From Fennellomyces sp. T-0311 (Eukaryota > Mucoromycota > Mucoromycetes > Mucorales > Lichtheimiaceae), in the NCBI GenBank assembly GCA_025266875.1, contig JALLLT010000038.1:248001-312000 (forward strand): DNA of 64,000 nt, written 5' to 3'. Under the pieces are notes generated by a model. That model did not search any database. It saw only the letters and a list, made by a program, of their open reading frames with translations, and was not told where the DNA came from. Shown in pieces: positions 24,548-35,167 of this stretch. Made by a program: the position numbers and the translations under genes. The first letter of the stretch is position 1, and the number at the start of each line of letters is the position of its first letter.

Positions 24548-24890
24548 AATTATTGCGGCGAGTCATTTCCTGTTGATTGATAATCGTGCCACAGACGAGT
24601 TTGACCAAAAGGTCCACCAGTGAATAATTGGGTTTCTGTCACACAGATACTGGGGGATATCAGTAACGAGGCACTATTTGTTTCATAGCATACACCGAAC
24701 AATGGGAAAAGTTTTCTCCCTCGAATAGAATAAGCGCACTTTACGTTTCCCAGGAAACGAGCTGCAAGTAATTTTAATACTCTACCGTTCATCTTTTTCA
24801 AACAATAAACGGGGCCAATGGACTCGCAACTACTATATAGAGTAATCAGACTGTACCAGCCCATTGGTCGTCTTCCTAAAATGGTAAGTG
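24548..24890 (-). pseudogene. possible fragment of a second HET-like gene (C-terminal region)
   Basis: The minus frame at 24550-24864 carries PMGWYS, then about 20 residues, then NGRVLKLLAARFLGNV. The intact neighbour has TGWISG and, at similar spacing, EGGVMHLSCECISVTI. This is the segment of HET proteins where a 'W..GW' turn precedes a conserved 'G.(V/L).L' strand. Nothing upstream on this strand encodes a HET domain. It lies tail to tail with the intact gene, 0.26 kb from its stop. The resemblance is short, so this is a tentative call. Confidence 0.3.
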
Positions 24891-25019
24891 ATCATGTGCC
24901 CGAGCAGACTTCTTGATGGGCCTTGTTTCAGTTCTTAAACAATCGAACTCTGGGCAAATAAACATGGGGTGAAATAAAAAAAATTAGCTCTTCTCCACAT
25001 TTTCCTTTAAAAAAACAAA

Positions 25020-25292
25020 ATGTTTTCAAATATTGTAAACAATATCCGCGACAAATTCACAAACAAAGAACGCAAATCATCTGTGGACGACGAGCACTTA
25101 TTACACAAGACCCTGTCTACCCCATCAAGTCCAATGCCCCGATCCAGCGTAGATGAGCAACGGATGCATCGCAAGCTATCTGTACCAGACGCCATTCCAG
25201 TCCAGCGAAGGCGCTCCACACTGTTTGGCATATCGAATGTCTCAGCGGATGACTATATGCAAAAGGATCTGATCTCTAGCTCATGGAGTTAG
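25020..25292 (+). CDS. small basic Ser-rich orphan protein, 90 residues
   Basis: A complete single-exon frame with an A-rich leader (AAAAAAACAAAATG). It starts MFSNIVNNIRDKFTNKERK, a possible amphipathic helix, then has a Ser/Pro/Arg-rich middle with two SSVDEQ/SSVDDE repeats and R-R-x-S type phosphorylation-like sites (KLSVP, RRRSTLFG). It ends SADDYMQKDLISSSWS. The repeated 'SVDxx' pattern and compact tail look selected rather than random. The septin ATG is only 160 bp downstream; reading both as one gene would need a weak donor inside the SSSWS codons, so I treat them as separate. No function can be assigned. Confidence 0.6.
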   Translation: MFSNIVNNIRDKFTNKERKSSVDDEHLLHKTLSTPSSPMPRSSVDEQRMHRKLSVPDAIPVQRRRSTLFGISNVSADDYMQKDLISSSWS

Positions 25293-25452
25293 TGTAACCA
25301 TAAACACGGCCGCAATGGGCAATGCAACCTCTTGTAAAATTTAAGGCGGAGGCTGTTTTTTTTGTCTTTTCATAATATTTGTACTTCCTTGTATACCTCT
25401 TCTTCCTTTTTCCTTTTATCTTTTTTCCCCTCTTTGCTCCTTCTCTCCCCTC

Positions 25453-26792
25453 ATGGCCCCTATCGGTATTGGCGTAGCTCACTTACCCAACCAACGTCAT
25501 AAGATCGTTGCCAAGCGCGGCGCCAATTTCACCGTGATGGTGTGCGGTAAATAGCAATAAAAAATTAAACTTTTTCCGGTCAAAAACAACCCTTTTCATA
25601 CGTGTTGTACGTTTTTGTGATTCTTAGGCGAATCGGGTGTGGGCAAGACCACGTTTGTTAACACGCTGTTCACGACGACCATCAAGGACGGACGCAAGCT
25701 TGAACATAGACACAAGGAGAGTGATCGTACAGTCGAGATTGAAATCACGCAGGCTGAGCTCGAAGAAAACCAGTTCAAGGTCAAGCTGACGGTGATTGAT
25801 ACGCCTGGTTTCGGAGACTACGTGAATAACTACGACAGTTGGTCACCGATTGTCGAGTTTGTCGATGACCAGCATGAGAGCTACATGCGCCAGGAGCAGC
25901 AGCCTAGCCGCAAAGGTATTATTGATCGCCGTGTGCATGCGTGTCTGTACTTTATTCGCCCCACTGGTCACAGGTAAAAAAAAAAAACTGGTTTTTTTTT
26001 CAGCTTTGAAAGAGAGAAACTTATGGAAGGCGTTAAAGTTTGAAGCCATTGGATATCGAGGTTATGAAACGATTAGGCTCCCGTGTCAACCTTATCCCTG
26101 TCATTGCCAAGGCCGATACCCTCACTCCCAAAGATCTTGCCGCATTCAAGCAACGAGTAAGTTTTTTTTTTTCGTTGTCATAGCAACAGGCTTTTGTTCG
26201 TAACACACGACATTTACCAAAACAGATTATGGACGTGATCAAGGCACAAAATATCCAAGTCTACTCTTGCCCGATCGAAAGTGAGGACGAGTCAGCGACT
26301 CAGCGGAATAAGGACATTATGGCAGCCATGCCGTTCTCGGTGATTGGCTCGACGCAGGTTGTGCGCACACCCGATGGTAGAGACGTGGCTGGCCGCGCTT
26401 ATTCGTGGGGTGTTGCCGAGGTTGAGAATGAGCAGCATTGCGATTTCAAAAAGTTGCGCAATCTCATTATCCGTAGCCACATGCTTGACTTGATCTCAAC
26501 AACGGAAGAACATCATTATGAGAATTACCGACAGCAGCAGATGGCGAGTCGCAAGTTTGGCGAGCCCAAGGTTGCCAAGACCGAGAACCGAAAGCATCGT
26601 GACAAGGAGGACACGTTGCGCAAGAATTTTACTGAACAGGTCAAGAAGGAAGAAATGCGGTTCCGCCAATGGGAACAACAGCTCATGTCCGAGCGTGATC
26701 GCCTCAATAAGGATTTGGAGGAGCAACATGCTGCTATCAAGGCCTTGGAATCCGAGTTGGATGCAGTGTACCGTGGTGCCAATAGAAGATAG
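25453..26792 (+). CDS. septin, Cdc11/AspA group
   Basis: Four exons (25453-25546, 25628-25973, 26039-26156, 26226-26792) encode 374 residues. Start [17 protein letters not shown] is at the usual place before the polybasic lipid-binding segment. GTP-binding motifs are present: G1 [10 protein letters not shown]3 DTPGFGD and G4 AKAD. The septin unique element is represented by FSVIGS and [15 protein letters not shown]-terminal coiled coil (~300-370, [16 protein letters not shown]...) follows. The 'YVNNYDSW', '[12 protein letters not shown]' and '[11 protein letters not shown]' blocks fit the Cdc11 group. Septins form hetero-oligomeric filaments at septa, bases of branches and spores. Intron 2 has two usable acceptors; the downstream one (26038) gives the conserved [14 protein letters not shown]. 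Confidence 0.93.
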
Positions 26793-27214
26793 TCTACCCC
26801 TTCCATATTCCCATCATAAGCATAGTATTCATCATTCTTACATCAGACAACTATTTTTGATATTAGGTTTTTTTTTTATTTACGACCCAATTACCCGACT
26901 TTTTTTCTACGCAATTTTGCCCCAGTGATTGGTTGTTGTATTTTAGTGTGGAAGCAGATGTTCTTTTTTCGCATGCATTGGTGAGTTATTTTTATGTGCA
27001 CTTATTGTTTATCCGATATGTACTTATGCAAGTCGGCTGACACAATGCTAGGTTTTATTTTGCCAGCTGCATTGACAGTTCTGGATACATTGGTTTGCGG
27101 ACTTTATGAAATTTATAGGCTCTGCATATGAAACGTATAGTAACGTATAATAACGTATAGTACGTATATGCAGGATATATTTTAACTAATCAAATATGTT
27201 GAGCACGGCGCCAG
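26793..27214. other. convergent intergenic region with a short tandem repeat
   Basis: Lies between the septin and first P450 stop codons. Around 27130-27170 a ~10-bp unit close to GTAACGTATA recurs about four times, slightly degenerate. No gene was seen. Confidence 0.5.
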
Positions 27215-29102
27215 TTACTTTGGAAAGGGCAACAAGGCATCTGGCCGACGAACGAAACGTGCTTCATATGCAGGTGGCATGGCTGTGACACCAGCATCTT
27301 GAACATCATCGAGATCTGGTACAGCACCGCTCAACGGTTTTTCCAGAGTACAATAAGCAAAGACGCGTATTAGAATATTGAACATCTGCACTTCAGCCTA
27401 TACGTAGCAAATGAGTAAGGATTTCTGCGTAGTACGTCTACGGCAAACATTTACCAAATGAATACCAGGGCAGACACGTCGACCGAAACCGAAAGAAAAG
27501 TGGTCGCGTTCTTCAAGTCTACCGTTCGCAGCTGATTGCATGGTTTGTGTGTTGTTTAGAAAGCGCTCAGGGATAAAAGTATCGGGTTCAGGATAAAGCT
27601 CGGGGTTTCGGTGTATCGCATAAATCGAAGGCATAATCCACGCTCCTTTGGGAAACAAGTAACCATGGCATTGAACTGAGTTTTTATGTGGTTTTAGAAT
27701 ATTAGATACCATTTTAAAAGAGCAAGTCAGTGACTTACTGTCCTTTTCCAGCGAGTGGAAGGGTGCAATGAGAAAGACTCCCTTGTATCTCATGCATTCC
27801 TTTTGGACTGAAATGAGAAAAGGAAGCGCGTCCCGCTCGGCGAAGCGCGGCAGTCGGTTATGTTCACGAATAAATGCATCCAGTTCGGCGCTGATTTGTC
27901 GACACGTTTCAGGATGGTGCAAGAGAATGGCAAAGATCCAGTTTACACTTGCAGCGGTCGTGTCAGTTCCTGTTCATATACATTAGAAATTCCCGGGTAA
28001 TCAGGAGTGCTGTGCTAACCTCCAGCAACAATATCGCCTAAAACCATCGATCATGAAAAAAAAGTTAGTAGTATAAAATGCGGAATGAAGGACAAGAGGT
28101 TACCTGCAGCTACCACCACGTCTTCGTGATCCAGTTCATGTTCTTCTCGCTGCTCGAGTAAGCGCTTAAACAGACAATCGCGATCTGAATTGGCAGCCTT
28201 GTCGAGCAACTCGCGAAAAAGGGGATCGCGCACCGTGCCTAGAGATTCTCTGAACATCTTGTCGCGACCGAGTAAGACATCGACGAACGACAGCACGGGC
28301 AAAAATCCACCAAGATCGTTTTGAGGTGCGCTGTTGACCAGACCATCGACAATGAACTTGATGACCATTTTAAAGGTTTTCTCTTCATGCGAGACGATGC
28401 GGAAGCCAAAGCCGGTCTGTAGCACATAGTTCAGGGATGTGCGATGCACCAAGGGCAATGGATTAACAGAATTGCCATCAGCGGACCCGGCAACGAGATC
28501 GTTGATCAGGATATCGGCTTCAGATTGGTGGATAGGACTGAAGCTCTCGACACTCTTGGGTGAGAGGACGGATAATGCGGCAGCTCTCAGCGTCTTCCAC
28601 TTTTTGTTTGGGTCCGATAAAGAAAACCCTCTGCATAAATGCCGGTATTTTAATTCAGTTGGTTCTAAACGAACACCGACCAGCCATACCTTTTCCCAAG
28701 GGCATAGTAGTGGGACGGGAACGTCTGGAAGGGACGATTGGAGGCATTGATGCCATTGGTAACGAAAAGCGTGTGAAGAACTTTATGATCGCTGCAAATG
28801 ATCCACGGTTGAACCCCCATTTGAATTCGCAGAACGGGTCCGAATGCGTCGTGCCAATCCTTGAACTTGAATCCTGCAATCTTGTCAAAGCATGCCAAAT
28901 GTCCTATTTTTGTTTTTCATGAACATGGTTCTATTATGAGCCTGGTTTTATTACCGATATACGGCCATGAGCCTGTAGGAGTTGGGAAGGAGGCGTAAGG
29001 ATCCTGCTTGCGACGAGTCAGATAATAAACCAGCGTGCTTGCAGCGACGACGACTGCAACAGCAACTGTTTGTTCCGTCCCAAAGGAGTCGGATAGAGCC
29101 AT
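27215..29102 (-). CDS. cytochrome P450, microsomal type (tandem copy 1)
   Basis: About seven exons encode roughly 500 residues. The N terminus has a membrane anchor (VAVAVVVAASTLVYYLT) followed by basic residues and the Pro-rich hinge FPTPTGSWPYIG. Key P450 elements are present: I-helix AGGTDTTAA, K-helix ExxR in KECMRYK, the PERF segment FIPERF and heme loop FGFGRRVCPGIH with the ligand Cys. The donor/acceptor sites reconstruct GKRGFSLSDPNKKW and VVVAAGDIVAGGTDTT, the latter through a tiny exon. The protein ends DALLPFPK. It should be an ER monooxygenase using P450 reductase; substrate unknown. It resembles the Mucorales CYP509-type enzymes, but family assignment needs comparison. A close paralogue lies immediately upstream in the same orientation. 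Confidence 0.9.
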
Positions 29103-29143
29103 GATGAATCCATTCGTTTCCCGTTGAGCGTGTCTGCCCAGCT

Positions 29144-29155
29144 TTTATATATAAA
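29144..29155 (-). promoter_or_regulatory. TATA box of P450 copy 1
   Basis: Read on the minus strand the sequence is TTTATATATAAA, about 42 bp upstream of the ATG at 29102, a normal core-promoter position. It implies a very short 5' leader. Confidence 0.5.
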
Positions 29156-29601
29156 CTTGTACCGTATCGCATATAAATAGCTATCGTATTGCTTAGAAAT
29201 CAATATGAATTGGCCACAGTTGACCTGTTTTTAGATAAAGCAAACGCGTCACATCTCTATTTGTACTTTTTGTCTATTTGCAAATGTCTTTTCCTGTGAG
29301 ATTCTTCTGGTCTGTTGCGCCGATTCCGCGTCGATTGAGAATTCGCAGGCTGTGCGTGGTTAAACACAATTTATCCTTTATCTAATACCAAAAACCTAAA
29401 TAAGGGCATTTGATATTCGAAAAATCAAGAGCGTGCACTCTATGGGTCAGATGAGAAGGTTTACGTCTCCGTGCAATGCTGCGAGACATCCGAAAAATCA
29501 CTTGTATCGTGCTGATAATACACTCCACAGGATTTCTATCTTTTATATTTTATTGTTATACAGATTCGTCTAAATAGGTAGTACTAAAGAAAATACGTAA
29601 G

Positions 29602-31498
29602 TTACTCGGATAAGGGCAACAAGGCATCTCGTCGGCGTACGAAGCGTGCTTCGTACGGTGGTGGGATAGCGGTGACACCGGCATCACGGACATCATCGAG
29701 ATCCGGCACGGCACCGTTTATGGGCGGCTCCAGAGTGCAGTGCGCAAACACGCGTGTCAAAATGTTAAACATTTGTACTTCGGCCTACACACGTCTATTT
29801 CAGTACTTGTTTTTCCTTGCCTATTTAGCCAAGCTACAATTGTACTTACCAAATGGATGCCAGGACAAACGCGCCTACCGAATCCAAATACAAAGTGATC
29901 ACGTTCTTCGATTCTACCGTTCGCGGCTGATTGCATCGTTCGTGTATTGTCCAAGAAACGATCAGGAATGAAAGTGTCCGGCTCAGGGAAAAGCTCCGGG
30001 TTCCTGTGCATGGCATAGACTGTAGGCAGAATCCATGCTCCTTTCGGGAACAAGTAGCCTTGACATTGTACTAAGGTTTTTTTTTTGGTGTACTTTAAGA
30101 AAGCCTGTCATGTTTCGAAAGAGCATGCAGCTTACTATCTTTTTCGAGCACATGGAAGAATGTAAAGAGACCAATGGGTTTGTATCGAATACATTCCTTT
30201 TGAACCGAAATCAGGAGAGGAAGAGAGTCACGTTCGCTGAAGCGAGGAAGTCGCCCATGTTCATGAATAAAAGCATCCACTTCGGCATTGAGCTTTCGAC
30301 ACGTTTCTGGATGATGTAAAAGAATAGCAAAGACCCAGCTTAATGTTGCAGCGGTCGTGTCGGTTCCTAACGGAGCGTATGAGTACCATTTGATTGTAGC
30401 TAAAGTAAAAAGGATGTGCGAACCTCCAGTAATGATATCGCCTGGTTGTTTGCCACCAAAGAGAGTTAGGAGCATATACTAGAAAGGCAAGTCAATGCCA
30501 TTTACCTGCCGTCACCAACAGATCATCGCTATCGAGTCCCAGCTCCGTTTGTTGCTGAATTAAACGCTTAAACAAGCAATCCTGATCTGAATTTGCTGCT
30601 TGTTGAATCAGCTGACGGAAAAGAGGATCTCGTCTGGTGCTGATATACTTTTTGAACATCTTGTCGCGGCCGAGTAGCACGTCCACGAACGACAAGACGG
30701 GCAAGAATCCGCCCAAATCGTTATGAGGTGCGCCAATAATCAGACCTTCGTCGATAAATTGGATAATGTCCTTGAAGAGCTGGTCTTCTTCAGAGGCGAT
30801 ACGCATGCCAAAGCCGGTCTGGAGAACATAGTTCAAGGATGTTCGTTGCAACAAGTGCAGCGGGTTCACCGACTTGTCGTCGGTGCACGCTTCAACCAGG
30901 CTTTGGATCAATTGATCGGCCTCGTGCTGATGGATCGGGCTGAACTGTTCGACATTCTTGGGAGACAGAACGGACAATGCAGCGGTTCTCATATGCTTCC
31001 ATTTCTTGTTTGCATCGGACAATACGATTCCTCTGTTACGCAGGTTTTCAGCTTCCAGGGCCAAACGCATGGCTCGCAAAGTACCTTTTTCCTAGGGCGT
31101 AATAGTGTGAGGCAAAGGTTTGGAATGGACGATTGGATGCAACAGCACCATGGGTAACGAGCAGCGTGTGGACAATGTTCTGATCGCTGCAAATGATCCA
31201 TGGCTGGACACCCATTTGAATGCGCAAAACGGGGCCGAATTGGTCATGCCAGTCCTTGAACTTGAGTCCAGGTGTTTTATCAAAGCATGCCAAGTGGCCT
31301 ATTGCTTTTGTTCAGGAACGCTGGTATGTTTAGGAAGCGTGTGTGCATACCGATATATGGAAGGGCGCCTTTGGGTGTCGGGAAGCATGCGAGGGGGTCT
31401 GGCTTGCGGTGGGCCAAATAATAAAGCAGGGCGCTTGCAGTGGCGACGACGGCAACAGCGGCCGCATGCTCGTGCTTCAAGGTGTCGGAGAGAGCCAT
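29602..31498 (-). CDS. cytochrome P450, microsomal type (tandem copy 2)
   Basis: It has the same architecture as the downstream copy: N-terminal anchor (AAVAVVATASALLYYLA), hinge FPTPKGALPYIG, an I-helix region reading GTDTTAATLSWVFA, ExxR in KECIRYK, FIPDRF and heme loop FGFGRRVCPGIHL. Exon borders match copy 1; for example the GK/RGIVLSDANKKW junction falls at the same codon. ATG 31498 is chosen over 31522 because MALSD also starts copy 1. The C terminus is DALLPLSE. The two proteins are very similar, so a recent tandem duplication is inferred. The K-helix neighbourhood (PIGLFTFFHVLEKD versus GVFLIAPFHSLEKD) differs, which may shift substrate preference. Confidence 0.9.
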
Positions 31499-32006
31499 TG
31501 GGCAGTAGTCAAAGGGGAACACTGGGCGGATCGATCTGCTTTTTAAATGGGGTCAGGGCAATGAGCCGGTGGGTGTGAGTCAAAAATTCGGGGAAACACG
31601 GCGGCCTCCGTCAGGTAGGAGAGGTGTCATGCGTCCTTAATGTATGGCATGCAAAAGGTCCAAGGGCGATCCCAAACAGACCGGCGTCTTAATTATTAAA
31701 GTGGGGCCACGTGGAGCGCGGCAAAACAAAACATGTCACAGCGCAAACAGACGATGGTCAGTTGTATAAAAAAAGAAGAGTCATGTATATAAAAACAATA
31801 GGACAGAGCCGAAGAGTATGTAAAATTGCGAGGAGATGAGTAAGTATCAGTCGCTGGCACGTCCTTTTTTTTGGTTTCCTTTGTACAAACAAATTTTGCA
31901 ATACTTGGCACATGAGATGAGGAGGGTGAGTCAAATATGTAGTGTTGATGTTGAAGTGCTGAAGTGTAGTTGTGTGTGAGTGTTGATGAACCTTGGGGTA
32001 TCGATG
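31499..32006. other. intergenic region upstream of P450 copy 2
   Basis: Contains the P450 copy 2 promoter; TTTTTAAA about 40 bp upstream of the ATG is a weak TATA candidate. It also holds the 3' flank of the ankyrin-repeat gene. The frame at 31696-32028 shows no family resemblance. Confidence 0.4.
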
Positions 32007-35000
32007 TTATTTCTTGAGCTTGCCGCACTTTTGCAGCTTCATCGCGAACTTGGGCGGCAGTCCGTAGCCCGGGCGCTTGGGCAGCAATACGTTGTTGCTG
32101 CTGCTGTTGTGCACGAGCGACGCAGGCAGTGCGGGAGGTTGGCTGTCTTGCGACTTGTCGTCCTTGTAGCCGATATCCAGCGTGATGGTGATCAGGCTCT
32201 GACTGAGATAGCCGTAGTCGCGCTTGATCAGCGACACCACCTGCTCCAACAGGACAAAATACATGCTACTGTCCGCAAACCGTCGCTTCTCCTTCTCTTT
32301 GACATCCAGGCCGTTCTGGCTGCTGCACAGCATCGACGAGAACGGCGACCACAGTCGATCCTTCTCCTTGGGCGTCACCGCCCGACGCAAGAGATCAGGA
32401 TACCGCTGCCAGAATGCCTCGGTCGACAGCCCCAGAAGCATGCTCACCTGCGTGTCCACCACAAAGAACGAGCACTTTTTGGACGACTCCTCGAACAGCT
32501 GGACCGTGTACAGTGGCAGGTAGCGCATGGCGTCGGACAGTGACGGTGGTCGCATCTGCACATCGTCGTTGGAAAGTAAAAGAGATGTCAGGCCGCTGTT
32601 GTATTCCTTCTCTTCCTTGACTTTGGCGTGCCATCGCTCCGGTGGTGGCGTAGGAATCGGCGTATGCGGTCCGTCCGGTGATATTTCTGTCGTTGGTTGC
32701 AACGTGTGCAAGTTCTTTTTCGGCAGGTGTCGTCCAGAAAGCTCGCGCGCATGTGCCTTGGCCTTTTTCATGCCTTCGGGGGGCTGCTGCTGCTGCTCTT
32801 CCTTGACGCTGACGACCGTCTCGCCGGGCGGCTCTTGCTTGGCTTCCATATTGGCCGCAAGCACCAAGCGCCGTTTTTTGGGCTGGCGTTCAGCAATCGA
32901 TTGTTGGTCTACGATGGATGATTTCTTCATTAGCGTCTATAAAGGGTTAGGGGCTAATGAAGGGTCTTACCTGTTGGTGCAACATCGCGGTGATCTGACG
33001 TCTTTTTGCTGGGCGGATGTCGCTCGCCATGGCTGGGTCGATCGCCGTTGGTCCTTTGCGCAGCCTTCTTCTTGCCGTTCTTGACGATGGCGCGCTTGAG
33101 GATCTGCTCGATGGCATCGTATCCATTTTCGACGGCGATCTCCAGAGGCGTCAGACCCTTGGCATTGCGGGCATGGGGGCTTGCTCCATACTTTAGCAGA
33201 TGACCAATGACTTGGACGTGGTTGTTCTCGACGGCGTCATGCAGCGCCGTATCTTGGTCAGCACCCTTGGAGTTGGCATCGGCGCCATTTTCAAGCAAGA
33301 GCTGCACGACCTGATCACGACCACGCAGGGCGGCCTCGTGCAAGGGTGTCCAACCGGCATTGTCGCTTTCGTTGGGGTTTGCACCTGCTTTTAGTAATGT
33401 TTCTACCACATTGACATCGCCGCGAATGGCAAACTTGTGCAGTTGCGTGCGTCCGCTGGTATCCTTTTTGCGCGGATCCAGTTTGTCGATGGACTTTTTC
33501 TGCGGTCGCACTTCCGGATCCACCGATGGCTCGCGTGAAGATCCAACGTCTGCCGAACACGATTTCTGTCGTCGTCGTGCCGGTCCGCGTCGCTTCTTGC
33601 TGTCTTTTGGCAATTCGTCGTCGTCATCGTCTTCCATTTCCTCGTCGTTCGCCGGGTTACGTCTTGCGCGGCGTGGTCGTTTGTTTTGCTCCATCACTTC
33701 GAACGAGCGCATGATGGCTTGGATTTTTCGTTCTTCGCGGGATAGCGGACGACTGGGGCCTGAGGCGTCAGGTCGGTGGCGTCGTTGTTTGGTATGTGAA
33801 ATGAACGTGATCTCGTCAATGGCGTCGCTTGCTGTCCGCTGTTTCCGCAGCTCATCGATGCGTGCTGCCAGAATGCGTCGTATGGCCGCAAAGGTGGTCA
33901 CATTGTAGGCGCTGTCGTTGTTTTCATTGGTCGCGTCGACGTCGGCACCTGCCTCGAGCAGATAGTGTACCAAGTCTTCATGGCCGCTGATGCTGGCGGT
34001 GTGAAGTGCGGTGTTGCCTTGCTGGCCCGGATAATTGATGTCAGCGCCATGTTGCACCAGCACTTTGGCGATGGCAACTGACCCGAAACGCGCTGCTTCG
34101 TGTAATGGCGTCCATCGATTTTTGTCCTGCGCGTTGGCGTTGGCGCCCTGTTTGAGCAATAAGGCGGCCTCGTCGTAGTTTCCCTCGGAGCATGCCTTGT
34201 GGAGGAGCGTGCGGCCGGTTTCGTCCTTGGCGACGAGGCGGTTGAGTTCCTTGATTTTGTGCTCGATGATACGGGCGCTTTCAGGGTCATCGCAGACATC
34301 CAATGGCGTCTGCTTGTCCGAGTTCAAGGCAAAGACATCGGCACCGGCGTCGACAAGCAGTTTGACACAGTCGGGAAAGCCATTGGAGCTTGCGTCATGC
34401 AGCGGGGTATCATCGCCAAAGCCGCGGGCGTTGACATCGGCGCCACAAGCAATCAGAAAGCGGGCGACGTCGTTCTGGCCCTTGAGCGATGCTTCATGAA
34501 GAGGCGTCCAGCCGGCATTGTCGCGAAAGTTGACATTGGCGCCGCGCTCGACGAGTTCTTTGACTTTGTCCAGATGGCCTGACCCCGTAAACACAAACAA
34601 TTTGGTCCGCCCGGCCTTGTCCGGCTTGTTGGGATCTTGGCAGGGCACCCGTCCTTTGGGCTTTCGACGGGGCATGTCTTTTCCTGACGACGCCGACGAT
34701 GAGCGACGTCGCTCGATGCCCTCTGGCGCTTCGGAGGTGGATTCTTTTCGTGGCCGCCCACGCCGCCGCTTTTCCTGAGGCTGAGACACTTTCAAAGTTT
34801 TTCGACTGCTGCTGGAGTTCTTTTCGAGCTTCCGCTTTCGCCGTAAGCGCTCGTCGTCGTCATCGTTGAATTCTTCCTGTCCGCTCATGTCGGAATCCGC
34901 CGCGTCATCAAAGACGCTGGTTGTTATGGACGAAGCTGACGACGATGACGACGGGTAGCGAGCCCGTTTGGCCGCCGAGACGTCGGTGTGGCGATGACGC

Positions 35001-35167
35001 CTTGGCATTTGAAACTGGTCCCAGTACCGGTCTTCCTCATCGTCTTCCTGCGCGATCTCCGTCTCGGCTTCAGAGTCGCTGTCTTGCTTTTTCTTTTCGC
35101 CGTTTATATAATCGTTCGTCGGTATTGAGGGAGACCTCAACAGATGTGGTTGTGGTATGTGTGCCAT
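32007..35167 (-). CDS. nuclear ankyrin-repeat protein, Hos4/ANKRD11-like, candidate Set3-complex subunit
   Basis: Two exons (35167-32971, 32908-32007) encode 1032 residues. The 62-bp intron joins GTAAGA to an AG at 32910-32909 and keeps the frame, merging what look like two separate frames. Residues 1-180 are acidic and basic disordered sequence with an AT-hook-like RRRGRPRK (~134-141). Ankyrin blocks lie at ~184-300, 316-425 and 569-690. Blocks 1 and 3 share RDNAGWTPLHEA / SDNAGWTPLHEA and DDTPLHDA / QDTALHDA, as in ANKRD11 and fungal Hos4. The C-terminal ~150 residues (YLPLYTVQLFEESSKKCSFF...) form another conserved-looking domain. Hos4 works in the Set3 histone deacetylase complex; the link here is inference. 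The start MAHIPQPHLL is the first plausible ATG after a probable leader intron ending at 35217. Confidence 0.82.

Noticed and set aside
25020..26792. One fused gene combining the 90-residue frame and the septin
   Set aside because: It needs a poor donor inside the last codons of the small frame, and no good acceptor gives the septin frame. [12 protein letters not shown] is a normal septin start.
32007..32930. Separate gene starting MKKSSIVDQQ
   Set aside because: Only 24 bp separate it from the ankyrin frame stop, and a canonical 62-bp intron joins the two in phase, so they are one gene.
33360..33908. 182-codon plus frame opposite the ankyrin gene
   Set aside because: A shadow of the GC-rich ankyrin coding sequence, with no domain.
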